NCBI GenBank assembly: GCA_946887085.1
Contig: CAMPKG010000031.1
Coordinates: 1-16,055 of the forward strand
Reading direction: 5' to 3'
DNA: 16,055 nt
Source of the DNA: an uncultured Sphingobacteriales bacterium
Lineage (GTDB): Bacteria; Bacteroidota; Bacteroidia; Chitinophagales; Chitinophagaceae
Shown here: positions 7,404 through 14,091 of the stretch, piece by piece
Layout of the letters: the number at the start of each line of letters is the position of its first letter
Numbering within the stretch: position 1 is the first letter of the stretch
Position numbers and translations under genes: made by a program
Notes under the pieces: model-generated
The model's database searches: none
Told to the model about the DNA's origin: nothing
The model's input: the letters and a program-made list of their open reading frames with translations, nothing else

Positions 7404-7424
7404 ATTGTTAACAGTATTAACAAT
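7404..7424. promoter_or_regulatory. Perfect palindrome, candidate operator
   Basis: Two perfect 8-base arms, ATTGTTAA and TTAACAAT, flank a 5-base spacer CAGTA. The centre-to-centre spacing of the arms (13 bases) is in the range of dimeric repressor sites. It ends 18 bases before the TAAATTTG element, so it covers the -33 region of that promoter. It could also act on the cupin operon, whose start is 107 bases away on the other strand. Confidence 0.5.
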
Positions 7425-7442
7425 TATTTAAACAGACGGCAC

Positions 7443-7450
7443 TAAATTTG
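7443..7450 (+). promoter_or_regulatory. Bacteroidota-type -7 promoter element
   Basis: TAAATTTG matches TAnnTTTG exactly. Its expected -33 element is weak (TTAAC at 7417-7421, inside the palindrome), which would fit a regulated promoter. It points at the small ORF at 7510, leaving a leader of about 50 bases. Confidence 0.5.
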
Positions 7451-7509
7451 AGGTAATATTTCAGAAGCAGAGGAGATAAGCAGGAGAGTTTTTTGTTTAC
7501 CTTGACTAA

Positions 7510-7635
7510 ATGTTTTGTATGGCCCCGACAAATCACGAAAAACACTCGAAGATCAAAGCTTTTTTTAAGGCGATGTTTTTAAAATTCCTGAAAACTGTAT
7601 TTGAGATGAAAGATAAGGAGGCGGTAACACCCTAA
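7510..7635 (+). CDS. Putative small cationic amphipathic peptide
   Basis: A 41-codon ORF (ATG at 7510, alternative in-frame ATG at 7519, stop TAA) encodes a peptide whose residues 14-31 read KIKAFFKAMFLKFLKTVF. Lysines recur every 2-5 residues with aromatic and aliphatic residues between them, the pattern of a membrane-binding amphipathic helix. Net charge is about +4 without counting histidines. The flanks are polar (TNHEKHS before, EMKDKEAVTP after). A consensus promoter and a palindrome lie upstream. No ribosome-binding site lies at normal spacing, which is common in this phylum but lowers certainty. It converges with the oxidoreductase gene, 8 bases away. It may be a toxin-like or antimicrobial peptide, a membrane-associated small protein, or a chance ORF. 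Confidence 0.45.
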   Translation: MFCMAPTNHEKHSKIKAFFKAMFLKFLKTVFEMKDKEAVTP

Positions 7636-7643
7636 AAGTGTTG

Positions 7644-8657
7644 CTACACCCGCACTGAGCCCGCGTACATCTGTTCTATCATGCGGACAACCTCGCGCCC
7701 TTCTTCGGCGCTCGTCATCACAGCATGGCCATGGTGTAATACATCCACGACATTTTGGATCACCTTATCATGATTGCTCATTGAGCCCTGGTATAAACCA
7801 TAGTCGTTGGACTTGGCAGTGATATTTATTTCAGGCAGCGTTGCAGCTCCAAGTTTCTGATATTCAATGGTATTGAGGTATTGTCCGCCTATTTTTACAG
7901 TGCCTTTTTCGGCAAATATCGTAATGGAGCCCTCCATATTACGTTCATAGGCGCAGGTAGTGAAGTTGAAATTGACGATGGTGCCGTTTGCCCCGCGTAG
8001 AACAAAACTGCCTGAATCTTCCACCTCGGTATTGTGTTTATGGGCAAAATTGTGGACCCAGCCCTCGGCGTTGGTGACGCGGCCGTTTAAATAGTAAAGG
8101 ATGTCTACAAAATGGCTGAACTGGGTAAACAAGCAGCCGCCGTCTTTGTCTCTTTTTCCCCTCCAGCTACTTTCTGCATAGTACGCATCGCCCCGGTTCC
8201 AGAAGCAGTTTACCTGCATCATATATACCTCGCCGAGTTCATTGTTAGCTATCAGCTTTTTTACGGCCTGAACGGGCGGGTTGTATCGGTTTTGCTTTAC
8301 GGCAAAAATGGTTTTTCCCGTTTCCCCAGCCGCAGCTATCATACGTGTACATTCAGCCGTGCTTATAGCCATGGGTTTTTCCACTACAGTGTGCAGTCCT
8401 GCCTTCAGCCCGGAGATGGTATGGGGTTCATGCAGGTAGTTGGGTGTGCATACGCAAAGCACATCAGTCCTTGCTTCTCTGAGCATTTTCTCCAGGTCGG
8501 TATAGAAGGTGACTCCCCTTGGAACCTTAGTGCCTGCCTGCTCTTTTATATCGCAGACAGCCACCAGTTCGGTGTCCGGGTTTTGCAGGATGTGTTCGGC
8601 ATGCCTGCGGCCTATGTTTCCAAAACCAACTATCGAAAAACGTATTTTCTCAGCCAT
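7644..8657 (-). CDS. Gfo/Idh/MocA-family oxidoreductase
   Basis: A 337-residue NAD(P)-dependent dehydrogenase from the ATG at 8657 (the frame opens 4 codons earlier at a TTG). The N-terminal Rossmann fold carries GFGNIGRRH (residues 11-19), followed by VAVCDI with the acidic residue that contacts the cofactor ribose. The family's catalytic EKPMA is at 93-97 (Lys94). The C-terminal alpha/beta domain has DGG (172-174) and then FTQFSHFVDILYYLNG, where His182 and Asp185 occupy the usual catalytic positions. Most members oxidise or reduce a sugar, cyclitol or nucleotide-sugar hydroxyl. The FWNRGDAYY and SSWRGKRDKDGG segments suggest a sugar substrate, but specificity cannot be assigned. It starts 30 bases after the recQ stop and is probably the last gene of that operon. 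Confidence 0.92.
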   Translation of the reverse strand: MAEKIRFSIVGFGNIGRRHAEHILQNPDTELVAVCDIKEQAGTKVPRGVTFYTDLEKMLREARTDVLCVCTPNYLHEPHTISGLKAGLHTVVEKPMAISTAECTRMIAAAGETGKTIFAVKQNRYNPPVQAVKKLIANNELGEVYMMQVNCFWNRGDAYYAESSWRGKRDKDGGCLFTQFSHFVDILYYLNGRVTNAEGWVHNFAHKHNTEVEDSGSFVLRGANGTIVNFNFTTCAYERNMEGSITIFAEKGTVKIGGQYLNTIEYQKLGAATLPEINITAKSNDYGLYQGSMSNHDKVIQNVVDVLHHGHAVMTSAEEGREVVRMIEQMYAGSVRV

Positions 8658-8687
8658 GTGTAGCGACAAATGTATAAATCCCCGCGG

Positions 8688-10586
8688 CTATTTTATTATT
8701 GACAGTGTACCATTTTCGTGCATCTTTATCTGTCCCTCATCGATCATCTGTCTTATCAACGAGCCAATCTCTTCTTTTATTGCCTGAGGAAAAGCCGAAG
8801 ACAGTTGGCGTAATCCGGTAGCATTTTCAGAAAGCCTGCTGAGTATCTGGGAACGCAAAGCATCGGATTCAAACGACGGCGGGCGCTTTGTAGCACATAC
8901 ATCGCAGTGCCCGCAGTCTGTTTGTTTTGCTTCGCCGAAATAAGCAAGCAGTTGCCTGTTACGGCAAACATCATCAGTTTCCAGGTAGGCGATCATCGCT
9001 CTCAGCCTTGCTTCGTGCTGTTTTTTAAGTGTCGTAATGCGCTTTGCATCGATGATCAGGTGCCTGCTGTCGACGCGGTAATGATGGAAGAACAATTGCG
9101 GGCCGTCTTTGGGTTTGTTGTATTCAAGCACTTCCATATGGTGCAGCCGCGTGATCAGAGCATCAGCATGTTCCCGCCTTACTTTCATTTGTTTTGCCAC
9201 CACAGCTGTGCGCACTGGGGTAGGATAGTAGAATACCGAACCGTAAAGCCTGAGCAGTGCGGTAATAGCCATTGCCAGCTCGGGGTGGGCATGCATCACG
9301 TTATCCAATTCTTCACGACTGGTGGTGAATTGTACCGTAGCCGGACTGAACACCGCTTCGCTTAGTGTCCAGAGGCCTTCCTGCTCCAGGAGCTTGAGCG
9401 CGTAGGATGCAGGAGTTGCTTCAAAACCGAATTTGCGGCTGAAATCAGCCAGGTCAAAATCAAAATACTTGTCAGGTTGGGCACTGATGGGTACCTGCAG
9501 GTATTCGGCAACCGCCTGGTATATTTTCCGCAGATAGTCTTCCGGTGGAAAGCGGACGTCCAGCGATTGTATAAGATTTTTGATATTCAGTTTGTTGAAC
9601 AGCAATAGTGAAACCGATGGTTTGCCGTCCCTTCCTGCTCGGCCCGATTCCTGGTAGTAAGCTTCGAGATGTTCGGGCACGTCATAGTGTATCACGGAGC
9701 GCACATCCGGTTTATCTATCCCCATTCCAAATGCAGTGGTGGCGACCATGACACGTACGTTCCCGTTCATCCAGTCTTGCTGAACTTGCTGCCTTCGGTC
9801 TTTGGCCATACCCGCGTGGTAGTGCGAAGCACGTTCGCCATGCTGCACCAGGTACGTCGCCAGTATTTCAGTTTGCCTCCTGCTGCGGCAGTAGATGATG
9901 TTGGTGCCGGGGTTGCGTTTCAGGCAATCCAGCACATCGCCGTTCTTATTGTCGGAATTCCTGGCCTCGTAGAAGATATTAGTTCGCTCAAAGCCGGAAG
10001 CGAAGAACGAAGGCCGCTCAAGTCGCAGCTGGGTAACGATGTCTTTTTGCACCTCAGGTGTGGCTGTGGCCGTTAAGGCGGTCATTGGCACGTCATCATT
10101 GCCGGTTCTTATACCTGCGATCTTCAGGTAATCAGGACGGAAATCATGTCCCCACTGCGAGATACAATGCGCTTCATCTACCGCTACGAAGCTGATATTG
10201 AAAGCTGGCAGATACTCTTGAAATAGTTCTGATTGCAAACGCTCGGGAGAAATGTATAACAGCTTATACGGCCCGTGCACCATGTTTTCCAGGATGCGCT
10301 TTACCTCGTTATAGTGCATGCCCGCATGTATACAGACTGCGCGGATCTCGCGCTTTTCAAGTTGTTCCACCTGGTCTTGCATCAGTGCTATCAATGGCGA
10401 TATGACTAATGCAAAGCCGTCCATCATCACCGCGGGCAACTGGTAACACAGCGATTTGCCGCCACCTGTTGGCAACAACGCCAACAGATCACGACCCTGC
10501 AATACAGCGTTCACGATCTCCTCCTGCCGCGGCCGGAAACTATCGTAGCCCCAGTACTGTTTCAGTATTTGGTGTGGAGTGGACAA
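8688..10586 (-). CDS. recQ: RecQ-family ATP-dependent DNA helicase, short form
   Basis: A 632-residue superfamily-2 DNA helicase that unwinds DNA 3' to 5' in recombination and repair. Visible motifs are FRPRQEEIV (motif 0), PTGGGKSL (Walker A, residues 39-46), DEAHCISQWGHDFRPDY (motif II and aromatic-rich loop, from 137), ALTATATP (motif III), YCRSRRQTE (motif IV) and ATTAFGMGIDKPDVR with the QESGRAGRDG segment (motifs V and VI). Four cysteines of the RecQ zinc domain are at 541, 558, 561 and 564 (YFGEAKQTDCGHCDVC). They lie about 160 residues later than in Escherichia coli RecQ, and only 68 residues follow, so no HRDC domain is present. The start must be TTG at 10586: the frame is closed by TAA five codons upstream, and the first internal ATG would remove Walker A. 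The HolD-like gene ends 5 bases before the start. Confidence 0.95.
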   Translation of the reverse strand: MSTPHQILKQYWGYDSFRPRQEEIVNAVLQGRDLLALLPTGGGKSLCYQLPAVMMDGFALVISPLIALMQDQVEQLEKREIRAVCIHAGMHYNEVKRILENMVHGPYKLLYISPERLQSELFQEYLPAFNISFVAVDEAHCISQWGHDFRPDYLKIAGIRTGNDDVPMTALTATATPEVQKDIVTQLRLERPSFFASGFERTNIFYEARNSDNKNGDVLDCLKRNPGTNIIYCRSRRQTEILATYLVQHGERASHYHAGMAKDRRQQVQQDWMNGNVRVMVATTAFGMGIDKPDVRSVIHYDVPEHLEAYYQESGRAGRDGKPSVSLLLFNKLNIKNLIQSLDVRFPPEDYLRKIYQAVAEYLQVPISAQPDKYFDFDLADFSRKFGFEATPASYALKLLEQEGLWTLSEAVFSPATVQFTTSREELDNVMHAHPELAMAITALLRLYGSVFYYPTPVRTAVVAKQMKVRREHADALITRLHHMEVLEYNKPKDGPQLFFHHYRVDSRHLIIDAKRITTLKKQHEARLRAMIAYLETDDVCRNRQLLAYFGEAKQTDCGHCDVCATKRPPSFESDALRSQILSRLSENATGLRQLSSAFPQAIKEEIGSLIRQMIDEGQIKMHENGTLSIIK

Positions 10587-10591
10587 TCGGT

Positions 10592-11065
10592 TTAGCTTTT
10601 ACCGTACACTTTGTCGACAAATGCTGGCTTCAGTCCGTTTGCCCAGAGTTGTTTCTTGGTGTCAGGCTGTTTCTCCAGCTCCTGCAGCGATGGGGCCGCT
10701 ATGAAAATGCGATCGTTGAAACGGGTGGGGTAGAAAAAATTGAATATGGCGGCAATACCCAGCTGGTTAGGTGTGATACCCAGCAGTACGATATAGTCAG
10801 GGTTGAGACTTGAACGCAGCTGATGCCATGGCAACACTTTTCCCTCCTCAGCCTGCACTACATTATAATCCGTTTCGGCCAATTGGCAGGCCTGCATCAT
10901 TTTTTTCAGCTGCGTATCTTCAGCGCCACCGGCTGTGAAATACGTGCTCAGCAACAGTGTTTTTGCACCGGTATTTATGTTCTCGGGCAGCTTCACTTCG
11001 CTCCAGAAATCATTCCATTCGCTGCTAATGATCTTTGATGATATGATATTGGGAAAATCGCTCAT
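10592..11065 (-). CDS. Hypothetical protein resembling DNA polymerase III psi subunit (HolD-like)
   Basis: A 157-residue soluble protein with alternating strand and helix segments: TLLLSTYF (36-43), a helix DTQLKKMMQACQL, DYIVLLGI (90-97), DRIFIAAPSL and LQELEKQPDTKKQLW. The end of that series, IAAPSLQELEKQPDTKKQLW (122-141), resembles the C-terminal stretch of proteobacterial HolD as I recall it (a hydrophobic strand, A/S-P-A/S-L, x-x-L, then P-x-x-[KR]-x-x-LW). The upstream strand-helix order also fits the psi fold. HolD links the clamp loader to chi and single-stranded-DNA-binding protein. This resemblance is inference from a short motif. The gene starts the operon with recQ (5-base gap), which supports a role in DNA metabolism. 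Otherwise it is an uncharacterised protein. Confidence 0.72.
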   Translation of the reverse strand: MSDFPNIISSKIISSEWNDFWSEVKLPENINTGAKTLLLSTYFTAGGAEDTQLKKMMQACQLAETDYNVVQAEEGKVLPWHQLRSSLNPDYIVLLGITPNQLGIAAIFNFFYPTRFNDRIFIAAPSLQELEKQPDTKKQLWANGLKPAFVDKVYGKS

Positions 11066-11120
11066 AATCAGTGTTCAACGCTGTTTTGGCTTAGCGCTCA
11101 AGCCTTTGGGAAAATTTTCG

Positions 11121-11128
11121 TTTCTTTG
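11121..11128 (+). promoter_or_regulatory. Probable promoter -7 element for ilvE
   Basis: TTTCTTTG, followed by CAC, differs from TAnnTTTG by one base. The TTTG ends 41 bases before the ilvE ATG. No clear -33 element at standard spacing was found. The region lies between divergent genes (HolD-like and ilvE). Confidence 0.4.
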
Positions 11129-11169
11129 CACGAAATTAATCGTTTTAGCGTCCGTTTTAACATCTAGAT

Positions 11170-12237
11170 ATGAGTGTTTTCGTTATGGATATACCTGTGC
11201 AAAAAGTAGATAAAAGCCGCATCAACCAACTCGATCCCGCTAACATACAGTTTGGCAAGTTATATTCAGACCACATGCTGGTGGCGCATTACGAGAATGG
11301 CGAATGGGGGCAGCCAGAGATCATGCCTTTCGGCAACCTGAGCCTGAGCCCGGCCACTACCTTCATGCATTACGGACAAGCCATATTTGAAGGCGTTAAA
11401 GCATATAAAAACGCTGAAGGTAACCCTATTATCTTCCGCCCTTACGACAACTGGAAGCGTTTCAACCGTTCGGCTGAGCGCATGGCGATGCCCGACGTAC
11501 CGGAAGAGCTTTTTATTGATGGTATGCGTCAGTTGGTGAACCTCGATAAAGCCTGGATACCGACAGGTGACAACACTTCTTTATATCTCCGCCCGTTCAT
11601 GATCGCAATTGATGAGTTCATCGGTGTGAAGCCGGCTGAGAAATTCATGTTCCTGATCATCACCAGCCCCGCAGGACCGTATTATTCAAAACCGGTATCT
11701 ATCTATGTGCAGGATAAATATGTGCGTGCATTCCCCGGTGGTATTGGTTTCACCAAGGCTGCAGGTAACTACGGCGCCAGCATGTATCCGACACAGGAGA
11801 TCAGGAAGATGGGTTACGACCAGATATTGTGGACGGATGGCCTGCACAAGAAATACGTACAGGAGATCGGTACGATGAACGTATTCTTCGTTATCGGTGA
11901 CAAGGTGATCACTCCTGAAACCAGCGAGACCATATTGGAAGGCGTTACCCGCGACAGCGTGGTGACACTGCTGCGTGAGAAAGGAGTTACTGTAGAAGAG
12001 CGTCCATTGAGCATCGACGAGATAGCTGAGGCATATAAAGCTGGTCAGCTGCGTGAGGCATTTGGTACAGGTACTGCGGCTTCGATATCGCACATCTCCG
12101 AGCTTACTTACCATGATATGCATATGGTATTGCCCGATGGCAAGAACTGGGAAATATCGGAGTGGCTGAAAGCAGAGCTCAACGATATACGTTACGGCCG
12201 CAAAGAAGATACCCACGGCTGGATAGTAAAAGCATAA
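11170..12237 (+). CDS. ilvE: Branched-chain amino acid aminotransferase
   Basis: A 355-residue class IV, pyridoxal-phosphate-dependent aminotransferase. It catalyses the last step of leucine, isoleucine and valine synthesis (and the first step of their breakdown) with 2-oxoglutarate/glutamate as partner. The Schiff-base lysine is Lys196 in GGIGFTKAAGNYGASM, the form found in the long, eukaryote-like BCAT type. Other family marks are FEGVKAY (73-79), the substrate-loop region SLYLRPFMIA, the EIGTMNVFFV segment (Glu232 region) and the phosphate-binding FGTGTAASIS (298-307). Length matches the family. It starts with ATG, is divergent from the HolD-like/recQ operon, and has its own terminator, so it is probably a single-gene transcript. 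No leader-peptide attenuator was seen upstream. Confidence 0.96.
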   Translation: MSVFVMDIPVQKVDKSRINQLDPANIQFGKLYSDHMLVAHYENGEWGQPEIMPFGNLSLSPATTFMHYGQAIFEGVKAYKNAEGNPIIFRPYDNWKRFNRSAERMAMPDVPEELFIDGMRQLVNLDKAWIPTGDNTSLYLRPFMIAIDEFIGVKPAEKFMFLIITSPAGPYYSKPVSIYVQDKYVRAFPGGIGFTKAAGNYGASMYPTQEIRKMGYDQILWTDGLHKKYVQEIGTMNVFFVIGDKVITPETSETILEGVTRDSVVTLLREKGVTVEERPLSIDEIAEAYKAGQLREAFGTGTAASISHISELTYHDMHMVLPDGKNWEISEWLKAELNDIRYGRKEDTHGWIVKA

Positions 12238-12256
12238 TTTTAATCGAGATATTCAG

Positions 12257-12284
12257 AAAGCCTCCGCATCGACGGGGGCTTTTA
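12257..12284. terminator. Terminator shared by ilvE and the acyltransferase gene
   Basis: A 10-base-pair stem with one T-G pair (AAAGCCTCCG with CGGGGGCTTT) surrounds a 6-base loop and is followed by TTTT-A-TTTT sequence. It lies between two convergent genes and its right end overlaps the acyltransferase stop codon at 12282-12284. Confidence 0.85.
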
Positions 12285-13370
12285 TTTTGACTGCGGTTGC
12301 GGGACAGGCATATTCATTTGTCCCGCATTTCTGCGAATGAGCTTATTTAAGGGCTGCTCGTAATAAGTGTATATAGCGAATGAAATAATGGATGTGAGTG
12401 CGTATACCACTATGGCGTACAGCCACCAAACCCCACCTAAAGACGGTAGTATATAAGGCTGCGCAACATAGGTGATGACGATCATGTGCAGCAGGTAGAA
12501 AGCATAAGAGCTTTTGCCCAGTTTATCAAACAGGTCTGCACCGAGGAGGCGGGAGATAACAGAGCGCTCACAAATAAGCCCGAAATAGAAAATCGCCGTG
12601 GGTATAGCGATGAGAAAATTATTGATAGCAATGCGAATGGTAAGATCTGTTGTTGACGCAAGCAACGGCAACATGAATATCATACCGAGGCCACCGATAA
12701 TTGTCCATTTGGGAAAACGGGACGCAGCGGTTTCGCATTTGCGTTTGAGCACTATCATGGCCAAAACAATACCTGCAAAAAACTCAAAGAAATGCCCGAA
12801 GAATGTAGTAGTAAAGATGAATGCCGGAGTTTGCAGCAGCGAAATATCGAACAATGAGATACTCAGCGCGAGGCAGAGCAGGCCTATGCAGAATGAAAAG
12901 CAGGCAACAAATCCTGACCTTCTTATTAACAACATCAACAGTGGCGCCAATGCATAAAAACACTCCTCCACCGTCAGCGACCAGCTGGGGCCGATGGCTT
13001 TGTCCGACAGGTTGTTGAACAATGCATGGGTGAGCGTGTAGTTCTTGAACAGGAACAGCGGGCGGAAATCAGTTTTCAATACTATTGCGATGGTTACCAG
13101 CAGAAAATATACCGGGTATATGCGCGCAAACCGGTTGACGAAATAGCTGCCGATCCATTGCCGCGAAAGGGTAACAGTCGGATTGTAAATGTACACGATG
13201 AGAAAACCACTCAGCACAAAAAAGAAGCTCAGCACATTCATTCCATGGAGAAAATGGCTACCCTGCGGTAAAATATGGTTGATAAAAACGAGCGCGGCAC
13301 CCAATGCGCGTATCCCTGTTAGTGCAGGGAAAACTTCCTTGCGGGGTTCATTTTTTGGGAAAAGCGACAT
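12282..13370 (-). CDS. Acyltransferase-3 family membrane protein (OafA/YrhL type)
   Basis: A 362-residue integral inner-membrane protein with about ten hydrophobic segments. It has the landmarks of the acyltransferase-3 family: LTGIRALGAALVFINH with the conserved Arg21 and the proposed catalytic His32, FFVLSGFLIVY (50-60), NRFARIYPVY (79-88) and PSWSLTVEECFYALAPLL (128-145). Such enzymes move an acyl group, often acetyl, across the membrane onto surface polysaccharide, lipid or peptidoglycan. The acceptor cannot be read from the sequence and there are no glycan genes next to it. There is no fused extracellular SGNH domain, so it is the short form. The start is ATG; its 62-base upstream region is shared with the divergent alpha/beta hydrolase gene. 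Confidence 0.92.
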   Translation of the reverse strand: MSLFPKNEPRKEVFPALTGIRALGAALVFINHILPQGSHFLHGMNVLSFFFVLSGFLIVYIYNPTVTLSRQWIGSYFVNRFARIYPVYFLLVTIAIVLKTDFRPLFLFKNYTLTHALFNNLSDKAIGPSWSLTVEECFYALAPLLMLLIRRSGFVACFSFCIGLLCLALSISLFDISLLQTPAFIFTTTFFGHFFEFFAGIVLAMIVLKRKCETAASRFPKWTIIGGLGMIFMLPLLASTTDLTIRIAINNFLIAIPTAIFYFGLICERSVISRLLGADLFDKLGKSSYAFYLLHMIVITYVAQPYILPSLGGVWWLYAIVVYALTSIISFAIYTYYEQPLNKLIRRNAGQMNMPVPQPQSK

Positions 13371-13394
13371 TGGCAGCGATAAACTAGTGTATAT

Positions 13395-13419
13395 GGTTTA
13401 AATTTAATCAATCTAAACC
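13395..13419. promoter_or_regulatory. Inverted repeat with embedded promoter-like palindrome between divergent genes
   Basis: Arms GGTTTA and TAAACC are separated by 13 bases, in the 62-base gap between the divergently transcribed acyltransferase and hydrolase genes. The palindrome TAAATTTA (13399-13406) lies inside and is one base from TAnnTTTG on both strands. It could be a bidirectional promoter or operator; this is weak evidence. Confidence 0.3.
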
Positions 13420-13432
13420 GTCAGACATAGCG

Positions 13433-14038
13433 ATGAAAAAACAAATACTCATGCTGCTGGTTTGCCTTTGCGCGTTTGGCAGGTCGAATGCAGCAACCCA
13501 ATTTGTGTTTTACCTGCACGGGGCTATTGTCGAGGGTTCCGATGGTGCGCCTATCAGCCAGGCTTTCGGGCGCTATGAATACCACGACATCGTAAAGACG
13601 CTGATGAAATATGGCTTTGTCGTGATCAGCGAAATACGCCCGGCCAATACCAACGCACAAGGTTACGCGCTCAAAGTAGCCGGGCAGATAGACAGCCTGA
13701 AAAAAGCGGGAGTGGCTCCTGAGAACATAGCCGTCATTGGTGCGTCGAAGGGCGCCGGGATAGCCATGATGACCTCCGCACTGGTGAAGGATAAGAAAGT
13801 GAAATATGTGCTGATGGCAGGCTGCCACGACGGCCCCGGCGAAGACCTGTACGGACAAGTGCTATCGATCTACGAGAAGTCGGATGGAGTAGCAGGCTCC
13901 TGCAGCAAAGTAAAAAAGAACTCGAACGGGATATCGAAGTATAAAGAGATAGAACTGGACACAGATTTGAAACATGGGTTTATCTACCGCCCGATAAAGG
14001 AATGGGTGGAGCCTGCGGTGCTGTGGATACAGAAATAA
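13433..14038 (+). CDS. Exported alpha/beta hydrolase
   Basis: A 201-residue protein with a signal peptide (MKKQILMLLVCLCAFGRSNA, cleaved around residue 20) and no lipobox at the cleavage site. The alpha/beta-hydrolase pattern is complete: FYLHG (26-30, the His-Gly strand end near the oxyanion hole), nucleophile elbow VIGASKGAG with Ser105, a later Asp151 (SIYEKSDGV) and His181 (DLKHGFIY) in the order expected of a Ser-Asp-His triad. It is short for the fold, so it should have only a minimal lid. The substrate is unknown; esterase or peptide hydrolase are the usual options. The cell location should be periplasmic. The OMP gene follows 53 bases later on the same strand. Confidence 0.82.
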   Translation: MKKQILMLLVCLCAFGRSNAATQFVFYLHGAIVEGSDGAPISQAFGRYEYHDIVKTLMKYGFVVISEIRPANTNAQGYALKVAGQIDSLKKAGVAPENIAVIGASKGAGIAMMTSALVKDKKVKYVLMAGCHDGPGEDLYGQVLSIYEKSDGVAGSCSKVKKNSNGISKYKEIELDTDLKHGFIYRPIKEWVEPAVLWIQK

Positions 14039-14091
14039 GCCCTGCTGCATAAAGGATTATTCATTATTATTATGCCTTAATTTTTGTGAAC

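Larger units (their letters stand above)
7298..7509. other. Intergenic region upstream of cupin and of the small peptide ORF
   Basis: This AT-rich stretch separates the cupin start (minus strand) from the small plus-strand ORF. It contains the perfect palindrome at 7404-7424, the promoter-like TAAATTTG at 7443-7450, and a purine-rich segment at about 7464-7487 in which AAGCAG plus GGAGA-like sequence occurs twice (AAGCAGAGGAGA, then AAGCAGGAGAG). No RNA gene and no terminator were seen. No convincing promoter for the cupin operon was found. Confidence 0.6.

Noticed and set aside
7626..7642. Hairpin AACAC / GTGTT between the small ORF and the oxidoreductase stop, considered as a terminator
   Set aside because: The stem is only five to seven pairs and no T-run follows on either strand.
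8112..8787. Plus-strand frames of 183 and 92 residues opposite the oxidoreductase and recQ
   Set aside because: Their products are cysteine- and histidine-rich and patternless, as expected of antisense readings; the minus-strand proteins carry full family motifs.
13421..13858. Minus-strand frame of 145 residues opposite the exported hydrolase
   Set aside because: The plus frame has a signal peptide and a complete catalytic triad pattern; the antisense frame has neither.
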